DNA of 64,000 nucleotides from Rachicladosporium sp. CCFEE 5018 (Eukaryota; Ascomycota; Dothideomycetes; Cladosporiales; Cladosporiaceae). The stretch is from the NCBI GenBank assembly GCA_002077045.2, contig KZ111150.1, positions 515,723-579,722 on the forward strand, read 5' to 3'. The position numbers and the translations under genes are program-made. Shown here one piece after another: positions 54,909 through 64,000 of the stretch (positions are counted from its first letter, which is position 1; each line of letters opens with the position of its first letter). Below the pieces are notes generated by a model. The model was not told the origin of the DNA. It did not search any database and saw only the letters and a program-made list of their open reading frames with translations.

Positions 54909-55135
54909 GTACCTGTCTTCGAAAGACCGATCACGAAGACCTTTGGCTTGAGGTCTGCTGGGGGCTGTGCAATTTCTACGCAGGTGAGCAGTAGTACTAT
55001 CAGGAGTGCGCATAATGCAGCAGACACGCTTATGCGCATCTTGCGGTGTTGACAAGGATAGAATCTCCGTGAAGCAGAAAGCAAGAAGACTCTAGCAGAT
55101 CTGTTGGTCGGTGTCTGGGTCTGCAACTGCTGCAT
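54095..55135 (-). CDS. Sulfotransferase-like, type II membrane protein (complete copy)
   Basis: Single-exon 346-residue protein. A hydrophobic anchor at about residues 35-53 after a short basic N-terminus suggests a type II Golgi protein. The P-loop-like PAPS 5'-phosphosulfate motif is 'IGLSKTGTTSLGDAL' at about 69-83. The 3'-phosphate motif is 'FILSLRRDDQTWLRSMERH' at about 144-162, with Arg150 and Ser158 as likely ligands. This matches the eukaryotic sulfotransferase family often found in fungi next to 'DAFEDLPWPYLYREM'-type segments. An internal Met at residue 33 is an alternative start that would keep the anchor. The acceptor substrate is unknown. The C-terminal 270 residues are also encoded in contig 3. 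Confidence 0.82.
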   Translation of the reverse strand: MQQLQTQTPTNRSARVFLLSASRRFYPCQHRKMRISVSAALCALLIVLLLTCVEIAQPPADLKPKVFVIGLSKTGTTSLGDALHMLGYKRLGWKDIRSRQLVQACIHGDLAPIVEQTKYYDAFEDLPWPYLYREMAELYPDARFILSLRRDDQTWLRSMERHLMRGRWSPYAHFYGADVYPGNEEMILQSYQNHTQTLRAFFGDKPHRFLEIVVDDGDANWAALIRFLGNPSDDLSMGAFPKSNTAAHWQTGLELTDQLHWLWRWIITTIEEQSSSWMYEKRQASVRAVLTLLWKAIDVVEQACSELYYHSGSAGVSWQDVLPSSRLHSKATVNTTIPQTPPPYFN

Positions 55136-55737
55136 GCTCTCCTGTTACACTTCTGTGACCTGCCATAACCGTAAACATATGACGAGGCCATATCCTAGCT
55201 TCACCACCGCCATGTCGTCACGGCATGTCGGCACATGGTAGTAGCCATCATGAGAACAAGCTATTTGTTCGATCATTGCTGAAGGGTGTCAACCAAGAGA
55301 TAAGTGGCAATCTCCTGTTCCATTCCACACGCCACGCGTTCTCACTTCAACAATCGATTGGCTGGGAACATCCACATGTGTCAAATACCAAGACATGCTA
55401 TGCAGTCAAGCCAGTGGGCCTGACTGGTGAGTGAATGTGTCGGCGTGCGCAGTATGGAGCTCGTAGCCATGACCGCTTTCCATCAAGCACCTCTGGCCAT
55501 GTGCTTCGCTAGACTTGATACGTGGTCAATGTTGATGACACTGTGAGCCCCACCTTGACGAAAGAAGGGTTGTAGGAACTGTTACACGGTGCTCCACTAT
55601 CTTCACATAGCCGCCTTGGGTATCATATATGCTGCGTAACATTCCCGGTGTCATCCATGACCACGGGAAAGCCCACTCCGCCTTCCTCTTACGCCCTCGG
55701 GCGGCGCCCGCATGCGCTGCCCGATCATCTCCTCGTG
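55136..55737. other. Intergenic region
   Basis: About 600 bp between the start of the sulfotransferase (-) and the stop of the Zn2Cys6 gene (-). No gene was recognised. Confidence 0.4.
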
Positions 55738-58700
55738 TCATTGCCTAAATCCAGGATCCATGATCATGGCGTTCCATTCCGCGCCGCCAAACAAGTCCTG
55801 AATATTGATGTTCGCAAAGTCCTGGCTCGCAGACTGGCTGTTACCGAATGCGTGCTGTTGCTGAGGCCAGCCATTGGGTATCTGTTGCATGCCCGGCTGT
55901 TGTATGTGACCGTAGTTGTTGAACTGCCGATTGTTCTGGGGGAAGCTAGTAGCAGACTGCTGCTGCTGTTGTCGCTGTTGCGAACGACCTTGCTCCAAGT
56001 ACGGTGGCAGAGCGAAGAACTGTGCCTCCATGTTGTCGTCGCGCGTGCGCTGAGGGCCCGCCATGCGAGGATGGCTTGTCTGAGGCGTTCCGACAGCGCT
56101 GTTGGTCATGCTTTCCGGGCCGACGCTACCTGCTAGGTCATTGAAATATTGATTCTTTGCGAATTGCTGGGTGTTCTCGAACGTGGTCAAGGGCTGATTT
56201 GGATAGAGGAACGGCTCTGAGCCGCCACCTGGGAACATCATAGCCGAGACATCTGGGATAGCCGGGTTGGCGAAGTTGGGTGGAAGCGCCATCTGATTCT
56301 GCATCATGCCAGGCATGGAGCTTGACATGTTCGGTAGCTCAAGGAAGTTGCGTTGCTCGAACTCGCTGGATGTAGGAGTATTGGGTCCGAAACCAGATGC
56401 TGAGTCGGAGTTCGTGCTCCACGAGGATCCGTCAGGTACGATGGGTTCTGACACAGAGGGCTGCATGGCTCCGTGCCGCGGGAACGTGCTTGCACGTCGA
56501 GGATGTCCAGGACCTGGTGGCTCAAGGCTGGCGACGGAAACATCGGGATGACTTCCTCTTCCACCGACCTGCGGCACAGGGCCTGACCCATGCGTCCTCT
56601 TCTTACTCATGACTGGATTCTGCTTGCCTTCGCGCATCCACTCGGGAAGCCTCGAGAAGATGACGTTCAGCGTCTCCGTACAGCGATCTGCAGCCATACT
56701 GCGCGTAGCGAGTGCTGCCAATACTTCCTTGCCCTGCAGCGCATCTTTGATCACCGCGTTTGTCGTCGCATTATCCGGATTTTCCGCAGCGAAGTATACG
56801 AGCGACAGAATCGAGAAGAACGTTGTGTACATCATGAACCAGAAAGCGCCGTTCAGCATTCCCTGCTGCTTCATCTGCGTCGTGATGTGGATGATGTTGC
56901 GCGACACATTCACATAGGATGCTGCACATGCGTAGGCGCGTGGATCGATCGGCTTGCTGCGCTTCTCGGTTGCTGTGAAATGCAGAAATGGCCGATATAG
57001 CAGCACTTGTGCGAAGGCGTACGACAATCGTAGTAGATGCTGGACTCTCCCGTAGCGATCGGCCGTCGCACCAGGACTTAGCACCGCTGGCAAGCTGGTC
57101 TTCCACTGCTCCAGATCAGACTCGATCTCTCGAATCACCGAGAATGGTACTGTGTAGGACTTGTCCGCCAGTCCTCCTAGCGTCTGCACTTTGATCGGAT
57201 ACACCTTGCGCACAATCTTGTGAACCAGCATGACTAATCTTATGTGCGCGTTGAATGCTGTCATCATTGAGACTTGGCCTTCTGGCATTGGCTTGATACC
57301 TTGTGCGGTAATGTACTCATCGTCGACCTCGGTAGGGAACTCCTGGTCGATGTCTTCGTCACTCAGTGTCTGTGGCAAGCCAAGCATCGCTCCAACATAG
57401 ATGTCCATCTTCTTTATCACCCAGAACACACGTTTCCGGGTCTCTAGCTCGATAGGGTTAAATGTGCCAGCATACGCGCGATGCAATCCCATGCGCAGTG
57501 CCGAGCGCATTGCTACACCAACGTAGGCGTAACACTGCGAGAGCTTCGCAGAGGACTGCATGAACAAAATCATGCAGATGACCGCCTGCACCGAAGTGAT
57601 GTCCCGGCAATCGGCGATATCCATCATGTGTCGAGCCGCCTTAAAGTATGAGAACCCTTGCTGTATCGCCTGCTCATAACCAAACTGATTCAAGTTGCTA
57701 TGTTCGTTATTGCCAAACAATGAGCCGAGCGCCATTGCGCTGTATAAAAGTGGCAGAAACCTATGCTCTTCGTCCGCCCAACTTTCTGGAGGGACGTTGT
57801 ACATGCGCTCGAATGAGTGCCAGAAGGATGGTTTGTGAAGGAACTTCATCAGCGCTGTGGCATCATTGACCGCATTGCTGCACAGTTGGCGAGCAACATC
57901 ACGCGGTGGAAGCTCAGTTGCAGCACTCGACTCTGCAGATGGAGAGTCCATCGTGGAGGAGCGAGGCGAATCCACGACCTGCGATCTTGGCCGACTTTTG
58001 ACGAACGGCGTAGAGGGTGTCTCAGGGCCCATGATGTCCCCCAATTGCTCGCGCATTCGCCGCATGAAGCTGAGGCCGGACGAGTGGCCATGATAGTCCC
58101 AGTTTCCCGATTCGTCGATGTCCATCTGCGCGACAGCGCGGACCATAGACTCGAGGTTTGTGTCAGACTTGTTCTCCATTGTTGGTGGTAGTGATGGCCG
58201 CGACCCTTTCGCTGGCCGTGCTGCAGCGGGACTGCCTTTCCCAGGTGCACCAGGTATCCAGCCCTGCGCCACTGCCGCATCAATCCCGGGGTCACTAAGG
58301 TCGAGATTTGGTATCAAGATGTGCAAGAGGCTCTCCGCACGATGCACTCTGTGTTCGAGATTTTCAACATATTGGGGCGCCGGGTTCCGCCTGCGGTTCG
58401 AGGGCTGATCGTAGGTGCAGTCTGGGCGCACAACATCAGCGATGGAGGGCTAAATTTGGTATTGAGATCATATACTGGCACATACCGTAGCTGTACACTG
58501 TGCAGTGCGTACATGGCTGCTTCCCATCGCACTTTATCTTCTTGCGGCGACACTCATCGCACGCTCTGGTCACTCTCCGGCGCTTTTGCAAATGACCAGA
58601 TTTGGAAGAATGACCCTTGCCAGAAATGGTCTCTGTCGGAGAGGCAGAGGCATCCTCTTGCTTCGGTTCCCTTTCGTCTTCTCCGGAGCCGATCTCACTC

Positions 58701-58738
58701 ATGCGATCGTCGTACTCGTCCGGAGAGGTCGCTTCCAT
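55738..58738 (-). CDS. Zn2Cys6 fungal transcription factor
   Basis: Nuclear regulator of the Gal4-type family. Exons 58486-58738 and 55738-58421 with a 64-nt intron (GTATGT donor, GCCCAG acceptor) give 978 residues. The binuclear zinc cluster spans residues 60-86 (Cys60, 63, 70, 76, 79, 86), and the intron falls just before Cys86, so splicing is needed to complete it. A basic linker and short coiled coil ('QYVENLEHRVHRAESLLHIL') follow. The fungal-specific middle homology region lies at about 240-560, including 'YVGVAMRSALRMGLHRAY' and 'ETRKRVFWVIKKMDIYVGAMLG'. The C-terminus is Gln/Asn/Pro rich with a (CAG)n-like Gln run, probably an activation domain. The MHR resembles carbon-utilisation regulators, but I cannot name the orthologue. 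Confidence 0.88.
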
Positions 58739-60366
58739 GGCTTCCAGATCGCACAGCAGATGCGCCGAGACTGATAGGGCTGAGGTCTGGTTCGAGGGGA
58801 GGCAGTGAGGTTGACTAAGAAGACAAGCCTAGGGCAAGATGCGGATCAGAAAGGCTATAAGGATTCTACGTCAAGATGAGAGAAGGGCCCGCAGATCTTC
58901 CACGTGAGATAGTGCTTGGCAGTAGATCGGTTTTTAGTCAGGCAAAGTCCGCCCTGCGAGGTCGAAGGCCTTGGCTGCAGTGGTGGCAGAAGGCTGTCCA
59001 GCAGAATGGGCCTGTCTTTGCAGATCAGTCCGGTTGTTTCTCTTGGCCGACCACCGCAGGGCTAAATGCGGGCCCGAATAGAGAACTCTGATGGACCGGA
59101 GTTGCAGTCGAGATAATGGACTTGACGTGACGTTGCGTCCGACCCCACCTGAGCTCAGGCCCTTCCTCGATGATGTCGTTGCGCCTTACCTAAGAGTCGG
59201 GCTGATGACAGATAATTGCTTGAGTGGATGGAGCATTCACTCGGTATCTTTCGAATGCAGCCAAGAGGTGAGGTCTCCCAGTAAGGCGCTGATACTCAAC
59301 GGTTCGATAGCCTCATCTGCTCGGCCGACGAGATGCATGGGTGGCTTCTACCCGCAATACGCAACTGCATCCCGCTCGTGCTCGACTATTAGTTCGCTGC
59401 AGCGCATGAAGGGCCGCGTCACCTTTGCAATGTGGCGTTTACCGCATTGCCCGCCCATTCCATTGTCAAAAGTCGCTAATCTATCTTACGGTGTATCGGA
59501 GATAGAGCCGCCGATGTCGCTGTTCTTGCGTCTTGAGCTACAGATGGACTTTCGGTGTGATCGTCAGGATCTTGCATATGCACGCGTAGGATGCAAATGC
59601 TCGCTCGATATTGGAGTTGCGCGAATGCCAGACGCTGGTGCTGATAGAGTACGGCTGTGGTTCCGCTCTTGGCGCAGATCTTGTTAGCGAAGGCCAAGGC
59701 GATTTGTCCGCGTGGAGGCGCGATGTGGACCACCACGAGATCAGCCCTGCGCTCCCCTTGTCCAGCAAGTACCTGAACTGCATTGGTGGAACTTGGCGAG
59801 CCAACGTGGTCTAGTGCCGGCAAAACTCCAGATACGCAGCAACAGTACCCAACGCCATGCTACCGTAAACCCTTAGCGGCCATGTTCGGCGGAACACGCG
59901 AATGTCGACACTCGCGAGTAGGGTAATAGTAGTGCAGGAGCAGAGGCAGGACGTGTTTGCGCCTTCGACCTTGTCAACTGCTCCTGTGCCTCTACACATC
60001 TTCTTTTGACAGCGAATTTGCTATGCATGATTGGTGACTGACAGATGAGGCTCAATCTCAACGCCCTCGATCGTGACTCTCACGAGTTCAACAGCATAGT
60101 AGTACTGCCACGACCTGCATCTTCAACTCCTGGAGAAGAGGCAGTAGCTTCGGACAGATACGATGTGAGAAGCATACGATGGAGACAGTTTGTGTCTCCT
60201 CATAGATTTCACCGCCGAATTTACGCTCTGCATGCATCGGCATGCCGACAAGTAACGCTCTCGGACGCCTCCATCAGAGCGCGATTGTGAATCATCATTT
60301 GCCAATCTGCGTGCCAGCCATTTCGCATTCATGATTCGCTGAGCCCCAGCAACATTGCTAAGCGGC
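58739..60366. other. Gene-poor region
   Basis: About 1.6 kb upstream of the Zn2Cys6 gene. It contains that gene's promoter. Open frames at 59091-59687 (+) and 59476-59823 (-) overlap one another and show no recognisable domain, so neither was called. Confidence 0.45.
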
Positions 60367-60915
60367 CTACATGGTCTCGCAGCTACTGCTCCTTCTACCG
60401 GCCAGATCCACAGACAAGTCTTCTAGTGTGGGTGTCTCGTTAGCTCGAATCAAATCAATAGACCACGTACTGTAGTCCGGTATGTTTCCTCCTTCAATTG
60501 TCACCCTAGTCCTCCAGTGTCTCATCTCTGTTTCACCTTCCACATCTCGCTCGCCAGGCTGCAGAGCCTTGGCTGGTTCGAGCAGTACCAGATCCCACTT
60601 CCCACGGCCAATGTAAAGCTAGTCCGGTTTCAATCCCTCCAGCCTTCCAGACAGCCAGCGCCTAGTCTGGTACAATGCTTTGGCATCGCCAGCCCGGCGC
60701 TTGAAGGACGTGGTCGGATTCTGTCCAACTACAAATTGGAGAAGCGCCTCAAATTTCTCCAGAGAGACATCCAGATCACCGTTGGAAGTGTAATCATCTT
60801 CCTGGAACGCCAGACGCTCGTGTGCTGCGACTGAGACGGCGCAGAGCAGAGCCGGTTCAGTGAATGTGAGGGTAGGGTTATAGGGAGAAGGACGTGGTGC
60901 GGTGGGACGGTCCAT
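60367..60915 (-). pseudogene. Protein-like frame with one in-frame TAG
   Basis: An ATG at 60915 opens a 98-codon frame ending in TAG at 60619-60621. The same frame then stays open for 83 more codons to a TAG at 60367-60369. Both halves have protein-like composition (for example 'SLEKFEALLQFVVGQ' before and 'RGKWDLVLLEPAKAL' after the stop). The TAG context (GAC TAG CTT) would be restored as Gln by a single C. I do not recognise the protein. Alternatives are a real 98-residue gene or chance. Confidence 0.4.
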
Positions 60916-61610
60916 GGAATATCGGAGCAGGCAAGATGATGGCTGCAGAAAAGGAACTTACGGACCAGTCTGACGAAATAAGAAGGACGATGGATGATCG
61001 GGAGAGATGTCTAGAGGATCGACAACGTGCGAGCGACAGATACGAGATCGTGAATCAAGATCTTCTGCGAGACAAATCACAAGGACGCGCCATACGTTTG
61101 CAGTGAGCAGTGCATGCAGAGGCTACTTTAATCTGAGTGTGGCTGATAGTCAGATACTGTCCAATGGACAGTGTCTCGAGCACGACATTCGTGTCAGTAG
61201 TTCCAGTGACAAGCACGGTATAGATGCGTCTCTGTCCGTTTCACGACCAATGTCACATCTCGCGCTACAGTGCGTAGGTGGGTCGCTGAGTCAAAGTTCG
61301 CGACTGCTTTCTGGAGATACCTTGACTGCAAAGCATGTGCCGTGAAGTCATTGGAGTCGAAAGCCCGCTGACCGGGAATGAGGACATCAGATCAACGTCG
61401 ATGCTTCACTGCCCTGATCGCTTGTAGACGCTGCACAATGATACCACTCCTTGCAGTTTCCTGTGTCGGTCGGTTGCGGCTCGGTTGCGGGGAAGGCCAA
61501 GGTGCTCCTCATAGTAAATTTGGTGACAGTGACCTCAATCGTGCCCACTATGCTACATCGAGTTCAATCATGTTGTTGCCAAGGCTCTGATTGAGGTGTT
61601 GTTAGTTTCT
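60916..61610. other. Region left of the transposase
   Basis: About 700 bp without a convincing gene. I looked for a terminal inverted repeat of the transposon here and found none that I can support. Confidence 0.4.
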
Positions 61611-62612
61611 ATGCTCGCTGTCGTCGTCGAAGAGCGTGTGTTGCTGCCTACCATGCCTCCACCTCTTGAGGATCACATAATGTCGCGGATCTACCACCAG
61701 CTCTTCACGGTGGGCCGCTCTGTAGAGGAGGTTGCCGCCGACAATGGTGTGAGTGCGAGCGGAGTGAGGAAGTGGCGTCAAAATTGGAGGTTGTTTGGGT
61801 CACCAAGGCCGCCAGGAGGAGCCTCAAATGCAGGCCGGCATAAGATCTTGACTAGGCATGAGGAGGAGCTAGTTCTTGAGTATCTGAATGAACACCCAAC
61901 GGCGTATCTCGATGAGGTGGCCTGGTACATCTTTGATGACTTCGATAAGGTAGTGTCGACTGCTACGGTGTCACGGTTGCTACACTCTCATCAGTGGAGT
62001 CGTAAAGTGAGTAAAAAGATCGCGCATCAACGCTCCGATGAGCTACGTGCTGGCTTCTTTGGAAGGCGGCTCGGTTGGCCTATTCACCAACTGGTCTTTA
62101 TCGATGAGAGCGCGTGTTGCCCTCGCACAGGTGATAGGAAGTATGGCTGGAGTCCTGTCAACCAACGAGCACACGATATCCAGTTCCTCGAACGTACCAA
62201 GCGATGGAGTGTGTTGCCAGCTCTCTCGATCGATGGCTACCTGCGAGATCCTCTTATTGTACAGGGCTCTATTACTGCAGAGCTGTTCAACGAGTGGATG
62301 CTCACCACAGTTATCCCTCAGTGTGGGTCTGGCACTATCTTTGTGATGGATAACGCGTCGATCCACCACACCGTTGGCCTCGTAGAGACCATTGTCGAGG
62401 CTGGCATGGAGCTCCAGTTTTTGCCTCCGTATTCACCAGATCTGAATCCTATCGAACAGTCCTTCAATGTGTTGAAGGCGTGGATCCGTCGGCATGTCGA
62501 TGAGATGGAGCATTATCCTTGCTTTAGAGACTTCCTTCTGCGTGCTGTCGAGTCTGTGGCCTGCCAGAGTGCGGAGGGATGGTTCAACGAGAGTGGTTAC
62601 GAGTTGGTATAG
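61611..62612 (+). mobile_element. Intact Tc1/IS630-like DD34E transposase gene
   Basis: 333-residue transposase from ATG 61611. N-terminal helix-turn-helix at about 30-60 ('SVEEVAADNGVSASGVRKWR'), a second winged helix region to about 130, then the DDE_3 catalytic domain. Catalytic residues: Asp165 in 'VFIDES', Asp247 in 'VMDNASIHH' and Glu282 in 'PYSPDLNPIEQSF'; the last two are separated by 34 residues, the DD34E spacing of Tc1/IS630 elements. The frame has no stop or frameshift, in contrast to the broken frames on both sides. I could not identify terminal inverted repeats or a TA duplication. It could be a young insertion or a maintained transposase-derived gene. Confidence 0.85.
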
Positions 62613-63100
62613 TCGATTGTGCAATATCGACTGCGTAGACGTCGCTGTCCTCGAATTCGGAGTTGGTGTGCCTAAGGCAACAGCCAAGTCTGTAGATACA
62701 ACTTCTGCAATACACTACATATGCCACCTTTGAGCATATGATCATGTAGCTATAAGTCTCTGAGTCTCAATGCAGTTTATCGCATATCCATACGTGTAGT
62801 ATTGACAATGTTATCGCTGTTATAAGGTTAGGGCTCTGTTGCTGCCTCAAATCCGGAGCAGCTTCGGGGCTACCAGGCTGCAGGCGGCTGTATCCGACAG
62901 CCTGAGGCAGCAAGTTTGCATCAACAGCCTGCAGCATTGCTACACCGTATAGCAAGATAGCCAGCATATCGACATATGGCTTGATAGAGCTGAATCTTAG
63001 CTTCAATATGAACCAATCCGCTTGTCGATCGAGTAAGTATTCGTGATGTTACAGGGTGCTGAAGTTTAGGTGTAGCACACGTCAAATTCATGACTTTTAC
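62613..63100. other. Region right of the transposase with a short inverted repeat
   Basis: About 490 bp. An 11-base pair of inverted words, TTGCTGCCTCA near 62840 and TGAGGCAGCAA near 62902, could form a hairpin. Nothing else was recognised. Confidence 0.4.
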
Positions 63101-64000
63101 CTACTCAGAGTCCGACACTCTCACACCACGCTGCAACAACCATTCCTTTACTGATCTACGCATACGACGACGATAGCCAGGTGCTAGATCGAGATCCTTC
63201 CACTCCGCAAGATCTGCTGTGCCAATGCTATCTATAGAGAAGCCATTTGCAGCAAACACCGAAGCCATCCGATCCAAAGCTGCTTCTTCACCACGCCACG
63301 TCGATTGAACACAACACCACTCAAAGAACTGCTCCCTTAGCTCTATCGACGAGCTCTAAGAGGCCGGCATCCGCACTGGACTCGACGTTGAAGCCTCGTT
63401 CGCTGCAGGTCTGGCTACCACCTTCTTATTACTATCAAAAGCGAAGCTGAAGTGCGTTGAAGGCGTTTGAGCAACCGCCTTACTACTCGACGACTCCTTG
63501 CCACCGCTCCTCACCGCGTTACGTCGATGCTCCGACTCCATCTGCTAGATCATACCACCGGAAGGGGCATCGGCAGTGAGCGTGCCATCGCGAATAGCCT
63601 GGGCCCATTGCGTTAAGATCTGAGCGTAGATAGTACGGTGGTAGTCCCTTGTATCACGTACTCCCTAGTAACACAGATGCGAGTAGTTATCACAGTTCTT
63701 CACCTTGCAGATCCACCGCTCGGTTATGTCGACAGCGAGGTTACCTTGCCCTTCTAACTGCTCACGCTGAGTGCTTATTATGGCCATCTGACTGTTCGTA
63801 GCACTCCGACGACCCTGCGTTGCAGGAGGTGGTGTAGTAGCCGCAATAGTCTGCCCTTCAACGACGAGCTTCAGGCCCTTCTTCTTGTCGGCATGCCACA
63901 CCTTCATGTTGTCGAAGAGCACGGCAAAGTTATCAACGTTATCCGTCAACCAACTCTTCTCACCGAGCCGCTCGAAGCCAACACGCAACACGATCTTCGA
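63101..64000 (-). pseudogene. Long frame interrupted by three TAG codons, SAM-like C-terminus
   Basis: One reading frame runs from the window edge to a TAG at 63101-63103, interrupted only by TAG at 63665-63667, 63545-63547 and 63356-63358. All four blocks read as protein: the first (from 63991) has 'GFERLGEKSWLTDNVDNFAV' and 'WHADKKKGLKLVVEG', then 'ERWICKVKNCDNYSHLCY'. The last ends with a SAM-like pattern ('FAANGFSIDSIGTADLAEWK' then a basic helix 'YRRRMRRSVKEWL'). I recall similar proteins as a high-copy family in Dothideomycetes, perhaps tied to mobile DNA. The 5' end lies beyond the window. Confidence 0.55.

Noticed and set aside
59476..59823. Minus-strand frame opposite a 198-codon plus-strand frame
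   Set aside because: Both strands are open over the same stretch and neither shows a recognisable domain; I could not choose either.
61300..62800. Terminal inverted repeats of the DD34E element
   Set aside because: I compared the flanks by eye, including TA-bounded candidates, and found no pair longer than a few bases at matching distances.
60367..64000. Reassignment of TAG as a sense codon
   Set aside because: Several intact genes in the window end with TAG, for example the first gene at 1105 and several others, so TAG is a normal stop here.
1..64000. CRISPR arrays, operons, ribosomal or transfer RNA genes
   Set aside because: Short introns and fungal gene families mark the sequence as eukaryotic nuclear DNA, and I saw no array-like repeats or convincing RNA genes. 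A tRNA scan was not possible.

Overview
The window is nuclear DNA of a filamentous ascomycete. Genes carry short introns (about 50-80 nt, GT..AG), and the gene set is typically fungal: Zn2Cys6 and C2H2 regulators, DUF1772, PX-associated/DUF3818, DUF6590-like and GPI-type cell-surface proteins, and a Tc1/IS630-like transposase. The gene style and the two roughly 95%-identical copies of one 18 kb block would suit a black-yeast-like Dothideomycete with a diploid, hybrid or recently duplicated genome (Hortaea/Friedmanniomyces type). That placement is inference only.

The sequence is a scaffold of four contigs joined by three gaps of exactly 100 N (10987-11086, 29157-29256, 51843-51942). Every gap has sequence repeated on both sides. 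Contig 1 (1-10986) holds a partial hypothetical gene, a YAR1-like ankyrin gene, SF3B5 and NSE3 (divergent), a two-TM coiled-coil protein, an LMBR1-family membrane protein and the 3' part of an MFS transporter. The last 499 bp of contig 1 are repeated unchanged at the start of contig 2.

Contig 2 (copy A) and most of contig 3 (copy B) carry the same genes in the same order: MFS transporter (-), DUF1772 (+), RFC1-type BRCT protein (-), dynactin p62 (+), PX-associated/DUF3818 protein (+), two DUF6590-like paralogues (-), a coiled-coil orphan (+), pyruvate decarboxylase (+) and two GPI-type surface-protein paralogues (+). Copy B continues into a C2H2 regulator, a gene-poor stretch and a sulfotransferase. 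About 3 kb at the end of contig 3 is repeated at the start of contig 4. Contig 4 then has the complete sulfotransferase, a Zn2Cys6 regulator, and a gene-poor tail with an intact DD34E transposase and two reading frames broken only by TAG codons.

The interest lies in comparing A with B. Identity runs from about 100% to roughly 60% with sharp changes. One island centred on the BRCT gene is far more diverged than its surroundings. Decay is reciprocal: the BRCT gene has lost its start in A, while a DUF6590-like gene and the coiled-coil gene are broken in B. Two introns have been altered (a 36-nt intron in p62-B, a moved acceptor in DUF1772-A). Sequence alone cannot decide between a true tandem duplication and two haplotypes or homeologues laid end to end, but the gap geometry favours the second.
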